From: Streptomyces bicolor
GTDB lineage: Bacteria > Actinomycetota > Actinomycetes > Streptomycetales > Streptomycetaceae
Assembly (NCBI RefSeq): GCF_000719285.1
Contig: NZ_JOFS01000006.1
Coordinates: forward strand, 62,001 to 126,000
Direction of reading: 5' to 3'
DNA length: 64,000 bases
Within the stretch, counting starts at the first letter, position 1. Each line of letters opens with the position of its first letter. The notes beneath the pieces were generated by a model. The model worked only from the letters and a program-made list of their open reading frames with translations, did no database searches and was not told the origin of the DNA. Below are positions 1 through 7,258 of the stretch, one piece after another. Position numbers and translations under genes: made by a program.

Positions 1-148
1 AGTTGGTCAGGAAGTCCTGCAGTGTGCCCAGTTCGCCGTCCGGACTGACTCCGTCGCTGTTGCGGGGGTCGTCGTCCGGGTCGACCCACATGTCGGGGTA
101 GACGGTCGCCTGGCTCCATCGTGCGGGTCGGTCGGTCATGCGCTCCAT
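1..148 (-). CDS. DinB/DUF664-like protein, N-terminal fragment
   Basis: This gene runs off the left edge of the window, so only about 49 N-terminal residues are visible. They include the stretch TVYPDMWVDPDDDPR followed by SPDGELGTL, which resembles the start of Streptomyces DinB-superfamily (DUF664) proteins, four-helix metal-binding proteins often linked to thiol transfer. The catalytic histidines would lie outside the window. The ATG at 148 is preferred because AAGGA lies 5 bases upstream; an in-frame ATG three codons later (139) is the alternative. The family call rests on the N-terminal signature alone. Confidence 0.5.
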   Translation of the reverse strand, partial: MERMTDRPARWSQATVYPDMWVDPDDDPRNSDGVSPDGELGTLQDFLTN

Positions 149-408
149 GCTGGTCCTTGACAGCCCGGGCCCGCCAGTGGGTTTGCGGCCGGACGAACGG
201 CCAGGCGGTGACGCCGTGTTCGTACGCCGTCGGCAACCGGCCGCCGGGTCGTATCAGCCGATGGTGGGGTAGGCGGTACTTCGGTCCGGGGTGATCTTTG
301 GGCCGGGCGTGATCGAGCGGTACGCCCACCGCAGCCGCCGCTACGGCGCCGTCCCGCGCGTCCCCGCCCAGCTCGGCCCACTGGGCTGAGCGGACGGGGA
401 GCAGCGGA

Positions 409-1002
409 TCAGTGAGCCGCACCGACGGGCGGGCCGGGGAAGGGGCGGGTGAAGTCGATCTCCTTCGCCGTGACGATCCGGGCGCCCATGTTGCGCCGCA
501 TCATCTCCAGGGCGGCGGACGCCAGATGGGGATGGATGCAGGCGACCGCGTCCTCGGGCACCGTCACCTCCAGGTGGCGGATGTGCGCGTCCAGGGCGGA
601 GTAGAGGACGCACTGCTCGGTGACCTGGCCGGTCAGCACCACGTGTCCGACGCCGAGGCGCCACAGGAGGTAGGACAGCGGGGTCTCGTAGAAGACGGAA
701 TGGCGGGCCTTCACCACGAAGAGCGACTCGTCGTCGGGGCGTATCGGCTCGATCAGGTCGGCGTGCGGGCGGGCCAGCGCGGTGTCCACGAGTTCTCCGT
801 GATGGGAGCGCCAGACACCGAAGTTGTCGTTCGCGTAGATCACCGGTACGTCCGCCCCGCGGGCCCGGTCGATCAGTTCCGCCAGGACCGGGACGACGCG
901 TCGGGCGGACGGCAGGAGCAGGTCGGCGTCCTCGTGGTCGTAGGTGTTGATCATGTCGATCACGACGAGAGCCGGCCCCCTCGGTCCGCTCCGCCGGTTC
1001 AT
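409..1002 (-). CDS. Isochorismatase-family cysteine hydrolase
   Basis: The product has 197 residues, the normal size for this Rossmann-like hydrolase family, whose members hydrolyse amides or vinyl ethers such as isochorismate or nicotinamide. The catalytic triad can be placed: Asp in LVVIDMINTYD near the N-terminus, Lys in FVVKARHS in the middle, and the nucleophilic Cys in TGQVTEQCVLYSA. The substrate cannot be deduced. The frame stays open upstream to 1173, but the start at 1002 is chosen because the conserved fold begins right after it and an upstream start would overlap the next gene. It lies 25 bases after the LLM oxidoreductase gene on the same strand, so the two are probably cotranscribed. 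Confidence 0.85.
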   Translation of the reverse strand: MNRRSGPRGPALVVIDMINTYDHEDADLLLPSARRVVPVLAELIDRARGADVPVIYANDNFGVWRSHHGELVDTALARPHADLIEPIRPDDESLFVVKARHSVFYETPLSYLLWRLGVGHVVLTGQVTEQCVLYSALDAHIRHLEVTVPEDAVACIHPHLASAALEMMRRNMGARIVTAKEIDFTRPFPGPPVGAAH

Positions 1003-1027
1003 GGCCCTCGCCGTCCCTCCAGGGCTC

Positions 1028-1984
1028 TCAGGCACGCAGTCGCGGCAGGATCTTCGTGCGGTAGAAGTCGAAGAAGCCCTGCTGGTCCTTGCCGATCTGG
1101 CTGACGTACACCGTGTCGAACCCCGCGTCGACGAACGCGGACAGGGCCTCGATGTGCTCGTCCGGATCGTCACCGCACGGCACCGCGGACGCCACCTGGT
1201 CCTCCGTGACCAGCCCGGACGCCTGCTCGAAGTGGGCGGGGGTGGGCAGGATCTGGGCCAGTTCCCCGGGCAGTTGCTCGTTCGCCCACAGGCGGTGCGC
1301 GGTGCGCCGGGCCTCCTGCCGGTCGCTGCCCCAGCACACCTTGGGTCCTCCGTAGACCGGCTTGGTGGTGCCGCCGGCGCGACGGAAGCGCTCGACCAGG
1401 GTGGTGTCGGGCATCGTCGTGATCAGTCCGTCGCCGATGCGTGCCGCGACCTCGGCGGCCTGCGGGCCGAAGGCGGAGACATCGATGTGCACCGGCTCGT
1501 CGGGCAGGGTGTAGAGGCGGGCGTTCTCCACGGTGTAGTGCTTGCCGTGGTGGCTGATCTGTTCGCCGGTGAACAGCTTCCGCATGACCTGGAGCGCCTC
1601 CTCCAGCATTTCCAGGCGTACGGACGCCTCGGGCCAGTGGGTGCCCAGGATGTGCTCGTTGAGGGCCTCGCCGGTGCCGACGCCCAGCCGGAACCGGCCG
1701 CCCAGCTGCACGGCGGCGGTGGCGGCCGCCTGGGCGATCACCGCGGGGTGGGTACGCAGGATGGGGCAGGTCACGGCCGTCTCCACGGGCAGCGAGACGG
1801 CCTGGGACAGGGCGCCGATCACCGTCCACACGAACGGACTCTGGCCCTGGTCGTCGTTCCACGGGTGGTAGTGGTCCGAGATCCAGAGTGAGTCGAAGCC
1901 CGCCTGCTCGGCCATGCGGGCCTGATCGACGAGTTCTGCCGGGCCGTGTTCCTCGGACGACAGGAAGTATCCGAAGTCGGGCAT
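1028..1984 (-). CDS. F420-type LLM-class oxidoreductase
   Basis: This 318-residue protein belongs to the luciferase-like monooxygenase superfamily, in the subgroup close to F420-dependent glucose-6-phosphate dehydrogenase. Members are TIM barrels that use coenzyme F420 or flavin. Visible signatures are the N-terminal strand MPDFGYFLSSEEH, the SDHYHPW segment lining the cofactor pocket, GVGTGEALNEH, and the C-terminal FYRTKILPRLR. The start at 1984 has GGGAG six bases upstream, whereas the longer open frame to 2044 has no such site. It precedes the isochorismatase-like gene on the same strand. The substrate is unknown. Confidence 0.85.
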   Translation of the reverse strand: MPDFGYFLSSEEHGPAELVDQARMAEQAGFDSLWISDHYHPWNDDQGQSPFVWTVIGALSQAVSLPVETAVTCPILRTHPAVIAQAAATAAVQLGGRFRLGVGTGEALNEHILGTHWPEASVRLEMLEEALQVMRKLFTGEQISHHGKHYTVENARLYTLPDEPVHIDVSAFGPQAAEVAARIGDGLITTMPDTTLVERFRRAGGTTKPVYGGPKVCWGSDRQEARRTAHRLWANEQLPGELAQILPTPAHFEQASGLVTEDQVASAVPCGDDPDEHIEALSAFVDAGFDTVYVSQIGKDQQGFFDFYRTKILPRLRA

Positions 1985-2120
1985 CGCGTTCTCCCAGGTG
2001 CGGCGCGTGGTGAGGGTTCCGGGGACGCGCCGCCGAGTACCCATGGGTCCGGGCGGCCTAACAAGGGGCGGGTGTCGCGCCGGGGCGGTTCGGCGTTCGG
2101 CCTCGGCGGGGAACCGGTCG

Positions 2121-2151
2121 CCACCAGGGTGTCACCGTTCGGCCCTGGTGG
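2121..2151 (-). terminator. Stem-loop downstream of decarboxylase gene
   Basis: A perfect 9-bp stem (CCACCAGGG pairing with CCCTGGTGG) with a 13-base loop lies just after the stop codon of the decarboxylase gene on the minus strand. It has no clear T-run, as is common for Streptomyces terminators. Confidence 0.4.
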
Positions 2152-2171
2152 GGGGCCGGTAGCAGCCCCGC

Positions 2172-3644
2172 TCAGCTCTCCGCGACGACCCGTACGGTGG
2201 TCAGGCGCCGGTCTGCCGCGTCCGGCAGGAACATTCCGGCCTCGACCCCTGTGACCAGGTACTTCAGTACCGGCTCGGTCAGCCGTTCGCCGGGCAGGAC
2301 CACGGGGATGCCGGGCGGGTAGGGGGTGATCATCTCGGCGGCGATCCGGCCGGCGGCTTCGGCGGCGGGGACCTTCGCGTGCCGCGCGAAATAGGCGTCC
2401 CGGGGAAGGACGACCTGGTCCGTCCGCAGGTCGGCCGGGGAAGGGACGGCGACTTCGGGGGCGTCGCGCAGTTCGGCGGCGTGGGCGGACAGCTCGCGCA
2501 GGGCCGTGAGCAGCCGGGCCGTGGTCCGCTCGTCGTCGGCGTGGGTGAGCTGGGTGCTGATGCGCCGGTGGTCGAACAGGTGGGCGTCGATGTGATGGTG
2601 GGCCCGCAGCCAGTCGCCCGCCCGGTAGCCGCTGGTGCCGAGGCCGCCGACGTCCATGACGACCGGGAGCGGGTCGAGGCCGGCGGCGAGGCCCGGGCCG
2701 CAGAAGTCCTCGGCGTCGTTGACGTGGAAGCCGTCGATCGCCTCGATGGCCGAGCGGGTACGGGCCGCCAACTCCAGGGTGCGGCCGATGAGTTCGGTCC
2801 CCTGCTCGACCATCTGCCGGCGCCAGGCGTCGATGCCCGCGTAGATCAGTACGTTGGGGCTGGTCGTGCCCAGGAGGTCGGCCCGTGAGGCGAGTTCGGC
2901 GGGGTCGACGAGGTCGCCCTGGAGGTGGAAGACCGAGCCCTGCTCCAGGCCGCTGCCCATCTTGTGGATGCTGGTGACGCACAGGTCGGCGCCGGCGTCC
3001 ATGGCCCACGTCGGAAGGTCCTCGTGGAAGGGCAGGTGCGCCCCCCATGCCTCGTCCACGACGAGCGGTTTGCCGCGCCGGTGACAGACCTCGGCGAGGC
3101 CGGCGAGGTCGGCCGTGGCCCCGTACGGCGTGGGGCTGGTGACGAGGGCCCCGTCGGCGTCCGGATGCTCCCTGAACGCCCTCTCGTAGGCGGCTGTGGA
3201 GGGGGGATGCGCGAGGTGCCGGGCGGCGTCCCACTGGGGCTCCACCCACACCGGGTCGACACCGGACAGGATGAGCCCGGCGACGACCGACTTGTGCGCG
3301 TCGCGCCCGACGAGGAGCCGGTGGCCGGGGCGGGTCACCGCCAGCATGGCGGCCTTCACGGACAGGGAACTGCCGCACGTCGAGAAGAAGGTGTGGTCCG
3401 CGTGCACGGCGTCGGCCATGAGGTCCTCGGCCCTCGTCAGGACCCGGCTCCTCGCGAGCCGGTCGTCCAGGCCGCCGTTCGCCAGTACGTCGCCGAGGAA
3501 GACGGCGTCGCCCAGGACCGCGCGGGCGCGCGGGTCCGCGCCGCGCGCCTGTTTGTGACCCGGCGGCGTGAACCCCAGCTCCTCCAAGCTCTGATACCGG
3601 GCGAGCGCCTCCAGGACCGGCGCCTCGGCGTGGTTCGCTCCCAT
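2172..3644 (-). CDS. Orn/Lys/Arg decarboxylase-family PLP enzyme
   Basis: The product is a fold-type I PLP enzyme of about 490 residues, most like the short ornithine/lysine/arginine decarboxylases. The Schiff-base lysine is in TSIHKMGSGLEQGS, the cofactor aspartate in LVVDEAWGAHLPF, and the C-terminal decarboxylase domain shows the diagnostic YPPGIPVVLPGERL. It would release CO2 from a basic amino acid to make a polyamine precursor; the exact substrate is not clear. The frame is open to 3803, but the extra 53 residues are low-complexity and proline/arginine-rich and overlap a duplicated DNA segment, so the ATG at 3644, just before the conserved region, is preferred. Confidence 0.8.
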   Translation of the reverse strand: MGANHAEAPVLEALARYQSLEELGFTPPGHKQARGADPRARAVLGDAVFLGDVLANGGLDDRLARSRVLTRAEDLMADAVHADHTFFSTCGSSLSVKAAMLAVTRPGHRLLVGRDAHKSVVAGLILSGVDPVWVEPQWDAARHLAHPPSTAAYERAFREHPDADGALVTSPTPYGATADLAGLAEVCHRRGKPLVVDEAWGAHLPFHEDLPTWAMDAGADLCVTSIHKMGSGLEQGSVFHLQGDLVDPAELASRADLLGTTSPNVLIYAGIDAWRRQMVEQGTELIGRTLELAARTRSAIEAIDGFHVNDAEDFCGPGLAAGLDPLPVVMDVGGLGTSGYRAGDWLRAHHHIDAHLFDHRRISTQLTHADDERTTARLLTALRELSAHAAELRDAPEVAVPSPADLRTDQVVLPRDAYFARHAKVPAAEAAGRIAAEMITPYPPGIPVVLPGERLTEPVLKYLVTGVEAGMFLPDAADRRLTTVRVVAES

Positions 3645-3739
3645 GCGGGGCGGGTTCCCCGGAGCGGGGCCGGCATGCGGGCCGGTCTCGGGGGCGGGGA
3701 CGGGGATGGGGAAGGGGCTTGGGGCGCGGCTTGGGGCCG

Positions 3740-3771
3740 GGCGCGGACGAGGGCGTGGCCACGCGAAGTGG
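3740..3771. repeat. Direct repeat copy A (32 bp)
   Basis: A 32-bp sequence here is identical to 3910-3941, 170 bp away in the same orientation. The second copy encodes the last codons of the Ppx-like gene, so this copy is an untranslated duplicate of a gene tail lying between the ppx stop and the decarboxylase start. Similarity continues imperfectly for about 15 bases beyond the perfect match. Confidence 0.9.
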
Positions 3772-3905
3772 TCGTGCCGCGACCGCTGTTCCGAGCTCGG
3801 CACTCGGCGGCACTCAGGGGCGCTCGACCCCGCAGCCGCCCCGCGAGCGCCGTGGGCGGGCGTCCCCTGCGCCCCGGTGTCCCGCGTCCGGCGGTCGCGC
3901 GGCCC

Positions 3906-4934
3906 TCAGGGCGCGGACGAGGGCGTGGCCACGCGAAGTGGCCGTGCAGGAAGCGCCGTTCCGTCCACGCCCCGCCGCACGTCGACGTGGCTCTCCAGGT
4001 CGGCCCACCAGTCGGCCCCGTCCTCCAGGTAGCGCAGGAGGATGCCCTCGCGGAGGGCCCAGGGGCAGACCATGAGGGATTTCACGCCGCTGAGTTTCAT
4101 CGCGGAGTGCCCGACGATCGCTCCCGCCAGGCTCTGCCGGGCCCGCGGGGCGGAGATGCCGGGCAACTCGGCTCGCTCGGCGACGGACAGGGCGGCCAGC
4201 CGGTCGATCGCCCGGCGCAGGTCGCGTCGGCGCAGGACCCGGTCGACGAACGGGCCGTGCCGCCCCGGAGCGGCGCCGCACAACCGCCCCAGCTGCTGCA
4301 GCGTGCGGGAGGTGGCGACGGCGGTGTGCGGATGCTCCCAGCGGATGCGGGCGGAGACGTCCCGCAGTTGATGGCGGACCTTGCGGCGCAGCGCGGCCAT
4401 CTCGGCGGGCGCCGGAGGGTCGGTCGAGCCGAAGAACTCGTTGGTGAGCCGGTTGGCGCCGAGCGGGAGGGAGGCCGCGAACTCCGGTGTCCTGCCACGG
4501 CCGAAGGCCACTTCGAGGGAGCCGCCGCCGATGTCGAACAGGGCCAGCGGGCCCGCGCGCCAGCCCATCCAGCGCCGGGCACCCAGGAACGTCAGCCGGG
4601 CCTCCGCCTCGCCCGGCAGCACGCGCAGCCGCAGGCCGGTCCGGCTGTGCACCGCGCTCAGGACGTCCGCCCGGTCGGGCGCGTCGCGCACCACGGACGT
4701 CGCGAACGCGAGCGGTTCCGGCGCGTCCCATTCCCTTGCCATCTCGGCCGCCGCGTTCAGTGCCTTGACCAGACGGTCGGTGGCCGTTTCCCCGAGGCAG
4801 CCGTCGCTGCCGACCTGTTCGGACAGGCGCAGCTTCCACTTCGCGGTGTGCACCGGAAGCGGAACCCCGTCCCCCACGTCGCACACGGCAAGCCGGACTG
4901 TGTTGGAACCGGTGTCGAGCACGCTGATTCTCAC
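3906..4934 (-). CDS. Ppx/GppA-family phosphatase
   Basis: This 342-residue protein is an exopolyphosphatase/guanosine-pentaphosphate phosphatase-like enzyme of the ASKHA fold, acting on polyphosphate or pppGpp. The first phosphate loop is VLDTGSNTVRL near the N-terminus and the second is LFDIGGGSLEVAF around residue 145. The length matches the short actinobacterial Ppx type without the C-terminal HD domain. It starts with GTG, and this GTGA overlaps the stop of the upstream haem-oxygenase-like gene, implying translational coupling. The last codons lie in a 32-bp sequence that is repeated downstream of the gene. Confidence 0.85.
   Translation of the reverse strand: MRISVLDTGSNTVRLAVCDVGDGVPLPVHTAKWKLRLSEQVGSDGCLGETATDRLVKALNAAAEMAREWDAPEPLAFATSVVRDAPDRADVLSAVHSRTGLRLRVLPGEAEARLTFLGARRWMGWRAGPLALFDIGGGSLEVAFGRGRTPEFAASLPLGANRLTNEFFGSTDPPAPAEMAALRRKVRHQLRDVSARIRWEHPHTAVATSRTLQQLGRLCGAAPGRHGPFVDRVLRRRDLRRAIDRLAALSVAERAELPGISAPRARQSLAGAIVGHSAMKLSGVKSLMVCPWALREGILLRYLEDGADWWADLESHVDVRRGVDGTALPARPLRVATPSSAP
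3910..3941. repeat. Direct repeat copy B (32 bp)
   Basis: Second copy of the 32-bp direct repeat at 3740-3771, here inside the 3' end of the Ppx-like gene, where on the minus strand it encodes the C-terminal residues around PLRVATPSSA. Confidence 0.9.
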
Positions 4935-5992
4935 GGAGTCCGGAGTACCCGGGGCGACGCGTTTGAAGCCTCGCCCGCTCCCGGGCGCCCCCCGCGCAGC
5001 GCCGTGCCGCCCTTGTGCCAGGCGCCGAGCAGCCGGTCCGCCAAGCGGTCCTCGAGACGGGTGGTGGCGCGGATCCCGAACACCACGTCGGCCTCCAGGC
5101 GCGGTTCGCTCTCCAGCAGCCCGCCGACGACATCGTGCCGTACGACCTGCTCGTGCACGGCGTCCGCCGCCACGTGCTCGGCGTAGAACCGTACGGCCGC
5201 CGGGCCCGCGCCCACGCGGCTCAGGGCCTCGGCGAGACGACGCGAAGCCGGCGACGAGGTCACCTCTACGGCGGCGAAGTGCCCGACGAGCGCCCCGCGC
5301 AGCGCTCGGTGCAGCCCGAACAGGGACATCAGGTTGACGGTTGCCAGCGCCTCGGCGTGCGCCGCGTCGACATAGTGCCCGTACGCCGTGTTCAGCCCGA
5401 GGTCCGCCATGAGGTCGGCGAACAGCTGGGCGTGGATCTCGTCGGCGCGGCCGGCGCCGAACTCGTCGAACTCCACGGCGACCATGGCCGCCTTGGCCCG
5501 CCCGTGCAGTCGGGGCAGGACCCAGGCGTGCGGGTCCGCCTCCTTGAGGTGGTAGAGGGAACGCAGCGCGACGTACTCACGCAGCTGGTCGAGGTCGCCC
5601 TCGTCGCGCAGGAAGTGCGAGACGCCGCCGGAGCCGTCCACCGGCTCGACCTGGAGCTTGTCCAGCGCCCGCCGGGCCGTGTCGGTGCCGGCGACCGGCA
5701 CGTCCTCGCGCAGCGCGCCCAGGAAGCGGTCCTCGATCGCCCCGCGCAGTGCCAGCAGCCCGGCGTCCCACTCGAGTTCGTCGGGTACGCCCTGGAAGCC
5801 CTGGTAGTGCAGCTCGTAGAGGACGTAAAGGCAGAGGTGCAGATCGTCGCCGTACGGCGAACAGCGCGCCGGGGGCGGGGGGTTGCCGGGGTCCGAGCCC
5901 CGCAGCAGGGCCGTCACGGCGGCGGAGAGCGGACCGCGGGGCTCGGGCAGCGGCGGTGGGCGGCGCCGCGACGGCAGGCGGGTGCCGTTCAT
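4931..5992 (-). CDS. Iron-containing redox enzyme, haem-oxygenase-like fold
   Basis: A 353-residue protein that resembles the haem-oxygenase-like di-iron superfamily (Haem_oxygenas_2 type). It is mostly helical, with candidate metal ligands in YELHYQGFQG, AAMVAVEFDEFGAG with the following HAQLF, and AAVEVTSSPASRR/FYAEHVAADAVHEQV. Such enzymes carry out oxidative chemistry on small molecules; the substrate here is unknown. The start at 5992 overlaps the stop of the CDGSH gene (ATGA), and its own stop overlaps the Ppx-like start (GTGA). The three genes therefore form one translationally coupled block with the methyltransferase upstream. Confidence 0.7.
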   Translation of the reverse strand: MNGTRLPSRRRPPPLPEPRGPLSAAVTALLRGSDPGNPPPPARCSPYGDDLHLCLYVLYELHYQGFQGVPDELEWDAGLLALRGAIEDRFLGALREDVPVAGTDTARRALDKLQVEPVDGSGGVSHFLRDEGDLDQLREYVALRSLYHLKEADPHAWVLPRLHGRAKAAMVAVEFDEFGAGRADEIHAQLFADLMADLGLNTAYGHYVDAAHAEALATVNLMSLFGLHRALRGALVGHFAAVEVTSSPASRRLAEALSRVGAGPAAVRFYAEHVAADAVHEQVVRHDVVGGLLESEPRLEADVVFGIRATTRLEDRLADRLLGAWHKGGTALRGGRPGAGEASNASPRVLRTP

Positions 5993-6210
5993 CCGGCCTC
6001 GCCTTCGCAGCGCCGCCTGTCGCGGCGCCGGTGGCTGGTGTCGCACCAGGGGAAGATGCGGCTTCGGCGGCAGGTGCAGACGGCCACGGTGAAGCGCCGG
6101 GAGACCGTCACTTCGCCGTCCTCGCCGACCACTTCGACCGGTCCCTCGATGAGCAGGGGCCCGTCGCGCTGGACGCGGATCCGGCGGGGGCGTTCAGATG
6201 CGTTCGGCAC
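5989..6210 (-). CDS. CDGSH-type iron-sulfur protein
   Basis: A 73-residue protein containing a single CDGSH-like 2Fe-2S motif: Cys45-x-Cys47, then Pro-Trp-Cys56-Asp-Thr-Ser-His60. The canonical Gly in CDGSH is Thr here. The three Cys and one His needed for the cluster are all present. The basic C-terminal tail is short. It starts with GTG at 6210, overlaps the methyltransferase end upstream and the haem-oxygenase-like start downstream. The probable role is small-scale electron transfer or cluster donation to the adjacent haem-oxygenase-like enzyme. Confidence 0.85.
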   Translation of the reverse strand: MPNASERPRRIRVQRDGPLLIEGPVEVVGEDGEVTVSRRFTVAVCTCRRSRIFPWCDTSHRRRDRRRCEGEAG

Positions 6211-6871
6211 GGATCACCACCAGCTCCTCCGTCGTCCCGTCGGCCGGCAGCCCCTGCTCGCGCAGCCAGGCGAGCCGTGAGCGCAGTACGTGGCCGAAGG
6301 GCAGCAGGGTCCGGTCGACGACCTCGGCGTGCAGACCGGCCCGCGCCAGTCGGTTCAGCGTGGCGCCGATGCCGCACAGATGCGAGTGCACGATCAGGAG
6401 CGTTCCCGTCGGCCGCAGGAACGCGGGCGCGGTGTCGCAGATGCGGTCGATCAGCAGGCGCCCGTCGGTTCCGGCGTCCCAGGACCTGGCCCGGCCCCTG
6501 GGCGGCCCGGGACCCGGGGCGGGCACGTAGGGCGGGTTGGCGATCACCAGGTCGAAGCGCCGACCGGGCACGGCCGTCGCCAGGTCGCCGTGGCGCACGC
6601 GCAGGCTCTGGCCGTTGAGGAGGGCGTTCAGCCGGGCGGCGGCGATGGCCCGCCAGGAGATGTCGACCGCGGTGACCCGTCCGCCGAGGCTGGCCGCCTC
6701 CACCGCGAGAATGCCGCTGCCGGTTCCCAGGTCCAGTACGTCCGTCTGAGACGTGACCCCCTCGCGGCGCATCGCCCGGCCCAGGAGCCGGGTGTCGGTC
6801 TGCGGGGGATACACGCCGCGGGGCACCCAGCAGCGCAGCCGCGGGGTGGCGGTGAGGGCGTCGGCGTTCAT
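6194..6871 (-). CDS. HemK2/Mtq2-like class I SAM methyltransferase
   Basis: A 225-residue Rossmann-fold methyltransferase. Motif I is DVLDLGTGSGILAVE, the acidic ribose loop is VTAVDISW, and the catalytic NPPY motif is LVIANPPYVPAPG, typical of enzymes that methylate Gln/Asn amides or other planar nitrogens, such as release-factor methylases. The start at 6871 (MNADALTATP) is chosen because homologous sequence begins there; the frame is open upstream but without methyltransferase character. The 3' end overlaps the CDGSH gene by 17 bases. The target is unknown. Confidence 0.8.
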   Translation of the reverse strand: MNADALTATPRLRCWVPRGVYPPQTDTRLLGRAMRREGVTSQTDVLDLGTGSGILAVEAASLGGRVTAVDISWRAIAAARLNALLNGQSLRVRHGDLATAVPGRRFDLVIANPPYVPAPGPGPPRGRARSWDAGTDGRLLIDRICDTAPAFLRPTGTLLIVHSHLCGIGATLNRLARAGLHAEVVDRTLLPFGHVLRSRLAWLREQGLPADGTTEELVVIRAERI

Positions 6872-6921
6872 GGATGCGTTCTCCCGTCCGGGTACCTGCG
6901 GCGGCCTGGGCCGGCGTGTAC

Positions 6922-7101
6922 TCAGTCCTCGCCCCGGACGATGTTCGACTCGGCGCCCGTGCGGGCCGGGCGTGCGGCACCGCCGCTTTCCTCCACGGCG
7001 GCGAGACACGTACGGATGGGCTTGCCACGCAGGTGACGGGCCTTCGTCCAGCCGGTCTCCGGTACCTTCAGGGCTTCCCTCTTGGCAGTCCGCGCGATCA
7101 C
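6922..7101 (-). CDS. Possible small hypothetical protein (59 aa)
   Basis: A short open frame beginning with GTG (VIARTAKREALKVPETGW) and ending in NIVRGED. It has Streptomyces-like G/C bias at third positions and a basic N-terminal half with a single Cys. It sits in the 387-bp gap between the methyltransferase (start 6871) and the DAO-Rieske gene (end 7259). Only a weak purine-rich stretch (AGAGAGAAG) precedes the start. I do not recognise it; it could be a small real gene or chance. Confidence 0.3.
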   Translation of the reverse strand: MIARTAKREALKVPETGWTKARHLRGKPIRTCLAAVEESGGAARPARTGAESNIVRGED

Positions 7102-7258
7102 GGCGCTTCAACTTCTCTCTGCATCGGAAACACTCAGCCCGCCGGGGCTGGTGGGCATCACGTCCAAGGGACCGGATCCGGGCGGGGAGCCGGACCGCGA
7201 TCCCGTTGACGCCGCCCACCGGGTTCCCGTCGTCCGCGGTCATGAAACGACGGCTCGC

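Noticed and set aside
149..408. Short frames between the DinB-like and isochorismatase-like genes
   Set aside because: They have no ribosome site or recognisable sequence. A plus-strand frame ending near 390 looks coding by composition only.
1003..1173. N-terminal extension of the isochorismatase-like protein
   Set aside because: It would overlap the end of the LLM gene and has Ser/Arg-rich shadow composition.
3645..3803. N-terminal extension of the decarboxylase
   Set aside because: It is proline/arginine-rich and lies over a duplicated piece of the Ppx-like gene; homologous sequence begins at 3644.
4931..4970. GGGTAC near the Ppx-like start as a SigB-type promoter
   Set aside because: The gene is translationally coupled to the preceding one, and the match falls inside coding sequence; probably chance.
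2925..5186. 753-codon plus-strand frame across three minus-strand genes
   Set aside because: It has low-complexity Arg/Gly/Pro composition and overlaps genes with intact catalytic motifs on the other strand.
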